NCBI GenBank assembly: GCA_963402885.1 | Contig: OY727099.1 | Coordinates: 19,053,001-19,117,000, forward strand | Direction of reading: 5' to 3' | DNA: 64,000 bases | Source: Antedon bifida | Lineage: Eukaryota; Echinodermata; Crinoidea; Comatulida; Antedonidae | Part shown: one piece after another, positions 33,066-43,625 of the stretch | Layout: every line of letters starts with the position of its first letter | Position numbering within the stretch: the first letter of the stretch is position 1 | The notes under the pieces: generated by a model | Databases searched by the model: none | Seen by the model: only the letters and a program-made list of their open reading frames with translations | What the model was told of the DNA's origin: nothing | Translations under genes and position numbers: made by a program

Positions 33066-33586
33066 TTGTTCGGCGATTTGAATATTGCTGTTCCTGAATT
33101 ATTTCCAATAGTTATCGCCATGGAAGTTTGGGGCTCGGCATTAGCTAACCGCTATATCTTGTTTTTCTGTGATAATTCAGCAGTTGTTGCTGTTATCAAT
33201 AAGAAATCCGCTAACGATTTGCTGTTTTTACGACTTATACGCCGTTTGGTTCTGGTTTGCCTCCGTTACATTATACAGTACATTTCCGTGCCTCACACAT
33301 TCATGGAGTCTAGAATATTTTGGCAGATTTTCTATCAAGAGGGGAGTTTTTACGTGCTCTAAAGTCTTTTCTTGACCTTAGCCTCACTCCGTTAATTGTT
33401 CCTTCTTGTCAGATTTACATTTGGAAATTTTTTTTTTTAGGTATTGTGTGCACAGGTTCTCTGGATGCTGCTCCTCTCAATAAAGAAGCTGTATCACTGA
33501 TACAATCATCGTTGGCACCAACGACCGTTGCGGCGTACCAACGTAGTACAGTATTAGGAAACTCGCGGCCTACAGCGACAAGGTAA
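33066..33586 (+). pseudogene. DIRS-like RNase H and tyrosine-recombinase start (R2)
   Basis: As in R1, with FFCDNSAVVAVINKKSA (RNase H) and LAPTTVAAYQRST (recombinase N-terminus) in separate frames. One residue differs from R1 (Asn for Lys in SANDLL). The 3' end at GACAAGGTAAAG is where the Penelope-like element inserted. Confidence 0.75.
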
Positions 33587-33706
33587 AGGAAACGTTTTTT
33601 TTTTGTTTTTTTTTTGTGGATTTTTACTTTTATGTTGAACCAAAGAAACGATAAGGAATAAATTACCTTCGTGACGTTTCGCCGACAATCTGTCAGCTGC
33701 TTCAGA

Positions 33707-34450
33707 CTAAAGCCTGGGTTGGAATGGTCTGGTTTTTTGTAAGTGACGCTGAACAGCGCCACCAGCCGTCTGGTTGGTATTGACGGTAGAGCGTCTCCGC
33801 TGGCCCCCTCCTGCTTCAACTTTTTCCAGCAAACTATCATATGTATGTGGGAGGTCATACCCACCAATGTCTCTGTTGATATTATGTGGTCTTTTTCTTA
33901 TGCAGATAGATTCTTTTATCTTTCTTTTGTCTGTCTGTGCTTCTTTTTCAATAACTCTCGCATTCCAATTTGGAATATGGTCATTCCCTATAGCGTGGTC
34001 AGTTATGGCTGACTTATGTAAAACCTGGGACGAAGAATTTCTATTTGCACGTGTTCTAACTACTTGGTTGTGTGTTGATACGTCTTTTTTATGTTCCCCA
34101 ATTCTTGTATTCAGTGCCCTTCCGGTCTCTCCTATATATACTTTCTCACAGTTTAGACAGTTCACTTCGTATATAACTCCGCACATGTCTTCCGTTTTTA
34201 TTCTATCTTTTGGGTGGACCAGTCCATTCTTTAATTTATTACTTGGAATGAAGAAAGTGTTCACTTTGTGCTTAGAAAAAGTGCGTCGAATCTTTTCAGA
34301 AATTCCGTGTATGTATGGGATACCTATGTGAGCTTTCATCTTCTCCATTTCTTTTCTTTGGCGTTCTTCTGGTTTGTTTTTTGACTTGACAGACCATTCC
34401 AACCCAGGCTTTAGTCTGAAGCAGCTGACAGATTGTCGGCGAAACGTCAC
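33707..34450 (-). pseudogene. Penelope-like GIY-YIG endonuclease, reverse transcriptase missing (R2)
   Basis: An open frame of 247 codons whose first ATG is at 34348. It has IPYIHGISEKIRR, the linker seen between the reverse transcriptase and endonuclease in Penelope-like elements. A GIY-YIG nuclease follows: GVIYEVNCLNCEKVYIGETG, then a conserved Arg (RIGEH) and Cys pair. A His/Arg-rich region and C-terminal tail run into the left inverted repeat. In autonomous elements this nuclease nicks the target for reverse transcription. Without the polymerase this copy is non-autonomous. Confidence 0.8.
34416..34445. other. Hammerhead-like hairpin motif in the Penelope inverted repeat
   Basis: CTGA (34416-34419) is followed by a 7-bp stem GCTGACA/TGTCGGC with a GAT loop and then GAAAC (34441-34445). 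This has the order of a hammerhead ribozyme core (CUGA, stem II, GAAA). The sequence between CTGA and the stem differs from the consensus, and no good stem III is seen, so it looks degenerate. The same motif, in the sense of the GIY-YIG frame, is in the left repeat. Confidence 0.35.
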
Positions 34451-34555
34451 GAAGGTAATTTATTCCTTATCGTTTCTTTGGTTCAACATAAAAGTAAAAA
34501 TCCACAAAAAAATATTATTTGGAACCAGATGAATTTATTTAATGTAAAGGAAACG

Positions 34556-35190
34556 TGTTTATGATGTTTTTAAAATTAAAGGTTATATAACACAAATGGT
34601 TACAATAATGTTATTTTAACGTTTTTAAAACCCCATAAAAAGCGAAATATGTTTTAAAAACTGATATTTTAGGTTTTTAAAACTCTACAAATTAACGTTT
34701 TAAATATGAAAAATAGCGTTTTTAAAACCAAAACAATACGTCAAAAAAACTTTATTTTGACGTTAATTTAAATATCATTATTACCTTATCTTTATGTAAT
34801 TTTAACGTTTTTAAAACCCCTCAAAACACAAAATATGTTTTTAAAACTGACATTTTAGGTTATATTTACCTGTAAAAACCGTATTTAAAACGTTTCAAAC
34901 TGGACAAATTAACGTTTTTAATACAAAAAATTAGCATTTTTAAAACCATACAATACGTCAAAAAACGTTGCTTTAACGTTATTTAAATATCATTATTTCG
35001 TTATATATATACGTTTAAAATTTGTGTTTTAAACGTTCAAATAAAACGTTATTTCAACGTTTGCAAAACTCCACAAATTCACGTATTAAAAACGAAATAT
35101 TATAACGTTTTTAAAACCAAAAAATACGTTAAAAAAAGTATTTTAACGTTATTATATCTAGGAATATTACGTTATAAATACGTTCCTTCC
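34556..35190. repeat. AACGTTTTTAAAACC minisatellite upstream of WLS copy 1
   Basis: Degenerate units with the near-palindrome GTTTTTAAAAC and AATACGT continue from the R2 tail across 34,718 to within 130 bases of the WLS exon. Continuity across that point argues that the WLS junction is the older arrangement and that direct R/R junctions are secondary. Confidence 0.8.
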
Positions 35191-35299
35191 TTCTACAATC
35201 TGTAACTTTGTTTGCCCATTAAAGTAATTAAATCTAACCGCTAAACAAAGCAGAAAACGACCACCTATGGATATCCATACATTTTCAGTAAATTATTTG

Positions 35300-35318
35300 T
35301 TTTTTCTCATTTAGAATC
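35300..35318 (+). promoter_or_regulatory. Splice acceptor and strong start context before WLS copy 1
   Basis: A pyrimidine-rich tract ending TTTTTTCTCATTTAG is followed four bases later by the ATG, in the context AATCATGG (A at -3, G at +4). This suggests a non-coding 5' exon upstream and an intron ending here. Confidence 0.55.
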
Positions 35319-36989
35319 ATGGCTGGTGTTATTTTAGAGAATCTCAGTACCAAGAAGTTGTTCGGTTTTTGTGTAATCCTGCTAATAGTTCAGATAATTT
35401 GTTTCTTGGTCGGGGGACTTATCGCACCAAAACCTACAGATGCCAATAGTCACCTGACCACCAAATGTGTAGACCCTGCCGACAACGTTCATAAATGGTT
35501 TATACCCAACGGACCTGGAGAGTGTTCCAAAGTAGCTAACTTTGAAGAGGCAGCAAGGAAGTACATTGATGCGAATCAGATCGTTTTTTCGTTACGAATG
35601 CCACATAGATCGTATAATATGAGTCGTAGCTTCCAATTCATACTGACCATGATCAGATTGGAAACACAGTACAAGTTAACTGTTCCCGATGCACCAGAAG
35701 AAATTACAATGATTGTGCGTGTTGGTTACAGAGATAGTGATTATGAAGATTGGAAAGAACTTACTAGAGTAACAGAAACAAGAAAACTTGAATGTCTGCT
35801 GCACTCGAATGAAGACGAAGGACCAGTTGACGGTGACCCGTATAATTGTGAGCCTCTACCGTTCTTTGAATTAAGCACCTGCCATCATAAGCAGTACCTA
35901 ATCAATATTCGATTACCGGTAGAATTTAACAAAGAAACCAATGAACAGAAGTACAACACTAAGTTAGGCAGCATCACTGATATTTGGATCATTGAGATTC
36001 ATCAAACTGGTGGTTTTACTTTAGTATGGCTGACAATGAAGTCTGTCATGACACCTATTCCACTTGTTTTCCTCATCTGGTTCTGGCTAAGAATCTCCAA
36101 GTTAAATCGATCGCCAGTTCTTATGGAAAAGTTTGTTATGGTTCTGGGAATTTCTATTACCTTCCTAAATATACCAATTGAATGGTTCACGTTCTGGTTC
36201 AACATCCCATACATGTTGCTGATTAGTGACATACGTCAAGGAATCTTTTATGCCACGTTACTCTCGTCTTGGATCATATTTGTTGGTGAACATCTCATGG
36301 ACACAGTTGAGCGAGCAAGATTGAGTGCGTACTGGAAGCAAGTCGGGACAATTGCTTTTTGTTGTTTTTGTATGTTTGTCTTTGACATGTGCGAAAGAGG
36401 AGTGCAGATTTCAAATCCATTCTTTACTTTATGGACAACAGAGACAGGCAAAAACCTGGCTATGCTATTTCTTGTTATGGCTGGGATCTGTTTAAGTGCT
36501 TACTTCCTGTTTCTATGTTTCATGGTGTGGCAAATATTCAGAAACATCAGTATTAAACGTCTGGCGCTTCCACACATGGCCAAAGCTAGACGCCTTCATT
36601 ATGAAGGTTTGATTTTCAGATTCAAATTCTTCATGTTGTTCACTTTGTTATGTGCTGCCCTCACTGTAATCTTCTTCATTTTGAGTCAAGTTTATGAAGA
36701 TCACTATAAAATGGGACATGAGAAGACACTTCAGATTAGCAGCGCCTTCTTCACCGGTGTTTATGGCATGTGGAACATCTATGTGGTCGCTGTCATCTTT
36801 TTGTATGCCCCTTCACACAAGCAAGTCTCCTCTGACAATGATGACAGCAGCGAAGGAAGTCATGTGGAGTTCCAGTTGGAATCTACATCCACGACGCCAG
36901 GGTCTGATGACCCACCGTCAGCATCAGCAGCAGCAAGAACCGACCAATCAGAGCTTAAGAACCTCCTTACAAAAACCGCTATTGACTAA
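35319..36989 (+). CDS. WLS: Wntless (Evi/GPR177) Wnt cargo receptor, copy 1, single coding exon
   Basis: A 556-residue Wntless homologue. Wntless carries lipid-modified Wnt proteins from the endoplasmic reticulum and Golgi to the cell surface. A first membrane segment is at residues about 14-36. Then comes a luminal beta-rich domain (about 40-230) with paired cysteines (C50, C69, C159, C177, C188). A bundle of hydrophobic segments starts at about 232 (VWLTMKSVMTPIPLVF) and continues through MVLGISITFLNIP, LLSSWIIF, TIAFCCFCMFVF, MLFLVMAGICLSAYF and FFMLFTLLCAALTVIFF. The tail is Ser/Asp-rich and cytosolic. Length is close to known family members. The whole coding region is one uninterrupted exon, unlike the many-exon vertebrate gene, so it is a retrocopy or an intron-poor lineage gene. 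Confidence 0.95.
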   Translation: MAGVILENLSTKKLFGFCVILLIVQIICFLVGGLIAPKPTDANSHLTTKCVDPADNVHKWFIPNGPGECSKVANFEEAARKYIDANQIVFSLRMPHRSYNMSRSFQFILTMIRLETQYKLTVPDAPEEITMIVRVGYRDSDYEDWKELTRVTETRKLECLLHSNEDEGPVDGDPYNCEPLPFFELSTCHHKQYLINIRLPVEFNKETNEQKYNTKLGSITDIWIIEIHQTGGFTLVWLTMKSVMTPIPLVFLIWFWLRISKLNRSPVLMEKFVMVLGISITFLNIPIEWFTFWFNIPYMLLISDIRQGIFYATLLSSWIIFVGEHLMDTVERARLSAYWKQVGTIAFCCFCMFVFDMCERGVQISNPFFTLWTTETGKNLAMLFLVMAGICLSAYFLFLCFMVWQIFRNISIKRLALPHMAKARRLHYEGLIFRFKFFMLFTLLCAALTVIFFILSQVYEDHYKMGHEKTLQISSAFFTGVYGMWNIYVVAVIFLYAPSHKQVSSDNDDSSEGSHVEFQLESTSTTPGSDDPPSASAAARTDQSELKNLLTKTAID

Positions 36990-37828
36990 TTTGATAATAA
37001 ATCAGGAAAGAGTGTTCATTGCATAACGGTACACTGTATGTTCTTATACAAAGACCATATAAAATGTATAATGTGTCTCATACAAGTGGTCCAACTTATT
37101 ATGTACACATGTATGCAAATCACAGACTAAAACTAACTTGATAATTACATTTCTCCTTGAAAACTTGAGTTTTAAATATCATAATAAAAAGTGCCAAATA
37201 TATTTATTTTTCTTTATTTATAAACTTGTAAGTTTGTAAACTTGATGTAAGTTTGTAAACTTGATGTAAGTTTGTAAACTTGATGTAAGTTTGATTGAGT
37301 GAAAGCTGTTCAATAATTGTAGTTAGTAACTTTAAAGGCCCCCACCAATATTTGTATATAACGTTTATTTAAGATGACATTGAGTGTAGTTAACCTAACT
37401 TGATATTTATAGTACATGATATCGTGTTACCAGAGTAGTATACATATACCATGAACCTAGGTCCATGCATATACCAAGCAATAAAATACATGCCTTGTTT
37501 AGGATTTATCCTTTCTGTGTCATGAAGGCTGGCCAAATAGATTCTTTATTAATTACTAAGGCAATTGTGTCCTAAGCCTACTAGACACCCGGTCTTATAA
37601 GAACAATTTGATACAACTTTTTATGCCAGACAAGTGAAATATTGAGCCCTCATAAAATATTATTCATGATGATAATTTATTGTTGAAATGTTTAATCGAA
37701 ATATAACATGTATTATATATTTTCATTGTGTCAAGAATGTAATAAAATTGTATGCATACATAAAAAAATTAATTAGATTGGAATAAAGGTCAGAGTATGG
37801 TATTCTATGAATTAGTGCATTCTTCATG
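36990..37828. other. WLS copy 1 3' flank
   Basis: AT-rich 3' untranslated and flanking DNA. A 19-base minisatellite (AAGTTTGTAAACTTGATGT, about three units) lies at 37,228-37,292. Polyadenylation-type AATAAAA occurs near 37,481 and 37,740 and AATAAAG near 37,781. No gene. Confidence 0.6.
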
Positions 37829-39276
37829 TTTCACGTATTATATTCTGGGAAATTTATATATTATTAGGGATGTTACTGGGTTACCTGTGTTTTATTATTA
37901 TGCCATGTTTTCTATTAAACCAGATCGTGTATAGGCTTAAGTACATTAGGCATGTTACTTGCTGGCTTCTCCGTCGGAAGCTAATCGTGTATAGGCTTAT
38001 GTAGATTAGGCATGTTGCTGTTTTTGACTGTGACAAATATCCGTGTTCTCTCAGAGATAAAATGCAAGTATGTCAATCACATGCTATCAAATCAGAAAAA
38101 TTAATAAAGCTCTATCTAACACTATCAAACTAATTTTGATAAAAAAAGTGTGATGTTCCCAAATATGGTAGTGATAATATGATGCCATCATGTCCATATG
38201 GGCACACCATTTTTTGTTCGCATAAAGTTTTATATTTTAGAACAAATAATAATAATTACATGTTTGTATGTAAGTTTGTTTGTCATCCTTGAGTATGCCA
38301 ATCGATATATTGATCAAATTGAGCTGAAAATAACATGCACTCAGTCACTCTGCATTTTCTCAAGTATTTTTCTCATTTGTATACGTGCTTTAATTCGTTT
38401 GAATATCAGTTTATGAATTATTCCTTGTTAGACCAGTGAAGCTTCATAATTTAATATTGAATATTGTGTCTAATGTAATATGGATGTGTACTGTACTTGA
38501 GTAGTGATGTGTAAAGTAATCAATATTAATCAATATACGATACTAATTGATTACTTTAAGATAATGTATGTTTAAATTATTGTTTGTGAATTACTGTTAG
38601 TGAGAATGCTTAATGAGTTGGCTTGAGGCCGACTTGACTTGGGGCCGACTTGACTTTGGCCGAGACGGTTTAGGGCCGAGTTGGATCGAATTCTATTAAA
38701 CGTATAAAGGAGGATTGTTTGACGAGATGAAAGTGAAGTCTGGTCTTTGTTTTTCAATGAAAACTGGAACCTTTTACAGGATTTGTTGGATCGATTGATA
38801 ATGAAATCAGGAAATTTGAAAGCAGATGTGCAAAGGAGAAAGATCCTGAAATTGCTACGCACGTAGTATTAGAGCAGTACATTGACAGTTATAGCAACTG
38901 CTCCATACAAAGATGGTAAAATATTGGAGAGATGGCTTTCCTAAACACCATCATTACACCAAAAGAACATTACCAACTAGAGGGAGGCATGTCTCTCAGT
39001 GTCTAAGAACGCTTTAGAGTTGAAAAAAAACCCATCACTTGAACCTTACGCCATTAAAGAACATAGTTTCCTCACTTGTTGTACCATAATCTGTAAAAAA
39101 TGACATCATGAAAAATTCATCGATGAAGATTTATATAAACATTTGTCAAAACCGACTTTCTATTGACATCAGTATAGTATTTGAGACCGAATGAAAGCTA
39201 AATTCAAAAGCTTTGGTACATGGATGCATAAAACAAAGATTTCAGTTGGAGATTAGGCCATTAAACTTAGTGAAGA

Positions 39277-39847
39277 AAGACAACTATCAAGATTTCTTGT
39301 CATACAGCATTCTCGACCAGAGTTCTTGCCAAAACTTGAAACAACGATAGGAAACTATGGATTGGCCATCATACCAAGATCTTTATTTGCTAACGATGGA
39401 TCACTACTTATACCAAGTGATAAATCAAGTCTAATACCTTTGAAAGTGATGAGCAATTCAAAAAGAAGGTTTACTCACACCGATGAACATTCCCCTTCTA
39501 GTACTATATGATCATGCATCACATATTAGTCTTCAACTCATCAATTATGCAAGAGAAAATGACATACATTTGTATTGCCTCCCACCGCACACAACAAATT
39601 ATCTGTAACCTAAATTTAATTGTAATTGGCTAAATCTGTTTTCCGATCATTGAAATCTGAATACAACAAAGCATGCGAAAAGTTCTTCAAGAAACAATCC
39701 AGGCAAAGTAATAACACGGTTAAACTTTTGCAGAATATTGAAAGACGTGTATGTTGTTTCATGCATTATGGCGAATGCTGCTATAAGCGGGTTTTCTGCA
39801 ACGGGTATATATACATTTAATCCCGATGCAGTTCGCAAGATTTAAAT
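39277..39847 (+). pseudogene. Pogo-like transposase fragment A (R3)
   Basis: Same content and breaks as 28830-29400, with a handful of substitutions. Confidence 0.72.
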
Positions 39848-39871
39848 TTTGGATTTAAAGAACAAGCCATC

Positions 39872-40456
39872 ACAGATATATAATGCCGATGAAACCAAAC
39901 TTAGTTTGGTGCACAATCTATCAAAGATTCAAGATAGATCAAGATAGAGAACTATCCAGTGTAAAATAAGTGGAAACAGAGTGAGAATGTAATAGTGCTA
40001 GCCTGTGCAAATGCTGCAGGGTTATTTACCACCCTTGATTATTAAAGGCCAGCGACTGAGCGATTCTGTAATGCAGAATGCTCCTCTCGATTCTTTCTTT
40101 GGTGTCAGCAAATCACTGTTCATTGATACGGAGTTGTTTGACATGTGGTTTAGAAAGTTTTTTGTTGGTGCTCCTTTCCACCGAACACAAGAAATCATCT
40201 GTAACCTTTGGGTAAATTTGTTTTCCAATCATTGAAATCTGAATACAAGAAAGCATGTGAAAAGTTCCTTAAGAAAAATCCAGGAAAAAACACGGTTAAA
40301 CTTTTACGGAATATTGAAAGATGCGTATTGCTGCTACATATAAGCGGGTTTTCTGAAACTGGTATATATCCTTTTAATCCAGATGCTGCTGCTGAGTTTC
40401 TACAAGCTTCAACTGTAGAGAACATTTTCGCGGATAAGCCTGTTAATTCAAATTAA
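39872..40456 (+). pseudogene. Pogo-like transposase fragment B (R3)
   Basis: Same content and breaks as 29425-30009; NAPLDSFF replaces NAPVDSFF. Confidence 0.72.
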
Positions 40457-40931
40457 GTCAATCCACAGGATCAACTCTTTCATGATTCGGCTGAACAAAT
40501 TGCTTATGCCCTTTCTACTGATGGTAATGTCAACTGCAATTCCACAGACAACCCTGGGCCAAGTATGTTTATCTACTCCTCTCTACCACTCGGATGGTAC
40601 TTGGTTACATTCCAACAAGAATATTTATGTTAGTGTGGTATACATTACTTTTAGCTTTTTGATTCTTTTACTTTTAATTGATTTACAGCATTTTGGAATG
40701 CTATTAAGTATTGTGTTGATTTGTTTTCGACTTAAAATGTGAATAGACACCACATTTACTCTCGATAGGGTAATCGGGAAATGCCTGTGGTCCTCTATTT
40801 GTTTATAGGATTAACCATTTTTATATACTCGGATGCCAATAGAGACACAATTTAATACCAGAGTGCGGTATTTAGGGGGAGGGGCAAGAAAACTGTAAAA
40901 AAAATTAAATCTTCCGCAAACGGAACAGACC

Positions 40932-41722
40932 TCACAGAACGCCTTTGAGGAATTGAAAGCGCAATTTGGTGAGGTGTTTTTTGCCGGGAATCCGCTTGCT
41001 GAATTCTATGAAAGAGTCCAATATCCAGCAGAGACTCCTTCAATATATGCCGTAGAGCTAGAAGGACTTCTGAGAGAGGTGGAAGAAAGAGTGCAACATC
41101 AAATGGTTGATGGCGACCATTATGCTGACGCAACAGTTTATGAGGGGAGTAGGAGATGCGCATGTAACACAGAGACTTCCTCCCATGAGACCAAGATCTA
41201 TGATATTCAAAGAGGTAAAAGCAGAACTCCGTCTTATGGAACGGGAGAACAAGACTACAAAAACTGTACAACAACAGTCAAATCAAGTTGACCGTCCAGA
41301 AAAAACGAAACTAGACAATTTAACAAAAGCAGTGAACGATTTAAAAGAACAGTTTACACAACTGCTGTCTATAACAATAAGCCCAAGCGAGACCTGATTT
41401 CATAAGTGCCCAACAAGATGAAAATCAAGAACTTATAAGGTGCAGAAAGTGCGGACAAGAAGGTCATATTGCCGTTGGATGCAGAATTCCGTTAAACTAC
41501 AATGTTCCACGGTGGAGATGTGCACCGCGGGACCAACACCACGAGTAAGCCTTAACAAGGTAAATACTTCTAATAATGTTTCCTCTTTTCGTAGTTCTCT
41601 TATAGGAGAGCCTAATGAGGATATCGTAGAAATTAATGGCATCACTTATAGGTCGTTAATAGACTCCGGGTCCCAGGTAACATCAATTACTGAAACTCTG
41701 TGGAAAGGTCATCCACAATTAT
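40932..41722 (+). pseudogene. Ty3-like Gag and protease fragment (R3)
   Basis: Same Gag segments, zinc knuckle and DSGSQ motif as R2. The protease strand reads QVTS as in R1 rather than QITS, supporting an R1/R3 subtype. Confidence 0.72.
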
Positions 41723-42279
41723 GCAAACTAAATTTAAATCATCTTATTATTATATCGCATGAGGGCGGGCATTTGTGTAGGATGTGCTATGCGATTGACT
41801 TCTGTGTAGCGTGGGTAATTTATAGCGTGCTTACTACATGTGCGTTCTTTCTCTCATTGGACTCATTTGAAGTAACACGTCTAACGATTGTTGTCTTCAG
41901 ATTTTAACATACAGCTATTTTGTCTTGGGTGTCTTTTGTCCTTTTGGACACATTTAAGAGTCACATTTAGAGATTCTTTCAAATACTGTACTCGAGTCGA
42001 AGTTGCAGATTGTGTTTTTATCGACGTATTAACTGGTTTTTTTCCATAACGAGGACATTGGTTTAATATTCAAGATAAAGCTTTCAACATCCTGACGTAA
42101 GTGAGTACGTTCTCTTGATCTTTGGCTTAGTATAATAGAATGGTAACGACGACGTGTGAGGTAAGCCTGTGCGGACATTCGTTTGTCAAAAGATTACAAT
42201 TTTATTGTGAGGAATCGGAATTTTCTGGCATGCGCCTAGATCCAAAACACTATCAATAAAGTGTACAATTTTCCTCGAT

Positions 42280-42413
42280 TTGTCTACGTCACCAGACATT
42301 GTTTACATTCACATTGGTGTGTGGGTCACACCTTTAACGATCGGGTCTCTGTCATTAATCAAAAACTTCAGTCAATTTATGCCGACGGTTGCGCGGCGGT
42401 TTTCCGTAATCAG
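42280..42413 (+). pseudogene. SGNH-domain fragment with internal deletion (R3)
   Basis: Carries the same 121-base deletion as R1, so the frame shifts after YIHIG. Confidence 0.62.
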
Positions 42414-43149
42414 TGAAACCAATAAAACCAAAATACGATTTATAGATTATTGTCAAGAAGGACTCCGGTGTAAAAATAGATAAAAACATGTAAAGAACTT
42501 CGGGGAATGGTGTACTATAGGAGAAGAGATGTGGTTACGTTACTAAAGAAATTATAGGGCGTTGATTCATGACTCATTGGCTAGATAATGGACAAAGCTT
42601 TCCATTTACGTCTCCATTGTTGTTATAATATGGCTTTCATTGTTTTTATTGGGACTGGCCAAGTCTCTATAGCATCGTGTTACATAGGCCTAATATAACA
42701 TAGTTAAAATTAAATGTAAATAAAATAATATATGGATTACGTACATGAAATAACGTATTATTGCTTCTTATATTTTTTCCAAGTCGCACTAGCTAGGCAT
42801 AGTCTCAAGCACGCATTGCATAGCCCTAATATAACAGTTAAAATTAAATGTAAACAAAATAATATATGGATGTTGATACTTGAAATAACGTATTTATATT
42901 GCTTCTTATATTCTTTCTATAGTTTGATTCTACAATAGCCTCAAGTTACAACTCTGCAATGAAATATTACATACATTATAAATGTATACATAAAATGACT
43001 TTACAAAAACACAATATAAATAAAATGTTCAAATATATATTTGCACATAAAAAGTGTAGGCCTACAAAAATCCAATGTATAATAATGAATCCCCGTAGCT
43101 AAAGTGGAACATTCGAAACGTCACCAGTCTGTTCTGGGTCAACTGTTAG

Positions 43150-43625
43150 TTATCGCCATGGAAGTTTGGGGCTCGGCATTAGCTAACCGCTATATCTTGT
43201 TTTTCTGTGATAATTCAGCAGTTGTTGCTGTTATCAATAAGAAATCCGCTAAAGATTTGCTGTTTTTACGACTTATACGCCGTTTGGTTCTGGTTTTCCT
43301 CCGTTACATTATACAGTACATTTCCGTGCCTCACACATTCATGGAGTCTAGAATATTTTGGCAGATTTTCTATCAAGAGGGGAGTTTTTACGTGCTCTAA
43401 AGTCTTTTCTTGACCTTAGCCTCACTCCGTTAATTGTTCCTTCTTGTCAGATTTACATTTGGAAATTTTTTTTTTTTAGGTATTGTGTGCACAGGTTCTC
43501 TGGATGCTGCTCCTCTCAATAAAGAAGCTGTATCACTGATACAATCATCGTTGGCACCAACGACCGTTGCGGCGTACCAACGTAGTACAGTATTAGGAAA
43601 CTCGCGGCCTACAGCGACAAGGTAA
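43150..43625 (+). pseudogene. DIRS-like RNase H and recombinase start, left part deleted (R3)
   Basis: A deletion of about 170 bases removes the sequence before MEVWGSALANR; the RNase H and LAPTTVAAYQRST parts remain. Confidence 0.7.

Larger units (their letters stand above)
33583..34555 (-). mobile_element. Penelope-like element with inverted repeats, target site duplicated (R2)
   Basis: The insertion occupies 33595-34543 and is flanked by a 12-base target duplication GTAAAGGAAACG. Inverted repeats of about 124 bases lie at 33609-33732 and 34390-34513. Inside is a GIY-YIG frame on the minus strand. A variable-length target duplication and inverted pseudo-LTRs are typical of Penelope-like elements. 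The reverse transcriptase is missing. The R1, R3 and R5 junctions show the empty site. Confidence 0.85.
27381..34718 (+). repeat. Tandem array unit R2 with Penelope-like insertion
   Basis: A full unit of about 6.38 kb plus a 949-bp insertion and its target duplication. It starts TTTCACGTATTATATT and ends AAAAATAGCG. Order: non-coding left part, two pogo-like fragments, Gag-protease fragment, SGNH fragment, AT-rich subrepeats, RNase H/recombinase fragment, minisatellite tail. Base 27381 to R4 base 43797 is one higher-order period of 16,416 bp. Confidence 0.92.
34719..37828 (+). repeat. WLS-bearing segment, copy 1
   Basis: A 3,110-base segment present between R2 and R3 and, expanded, between R4 and R5, but absent from the R1/R2, R3/R4 and R5/R6 junctions. 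It contains the minisatellite, WLS copy 1 and its 3' flank. Its right edge is the R3 start. Confidence 0.88.

Noticed and set aside
27381-33586. R unit as an active retrotransposon
   Set aside because: No reverse-transcriptase palm, no terminal repeats, mixed classes, and the same disablements in all copies.
33774-34331. 185-codon hydrophobic plus-strand frame
   Set aside because: Antisense shadow of the GIY-YIG frame, which carries the recognisable motifs.
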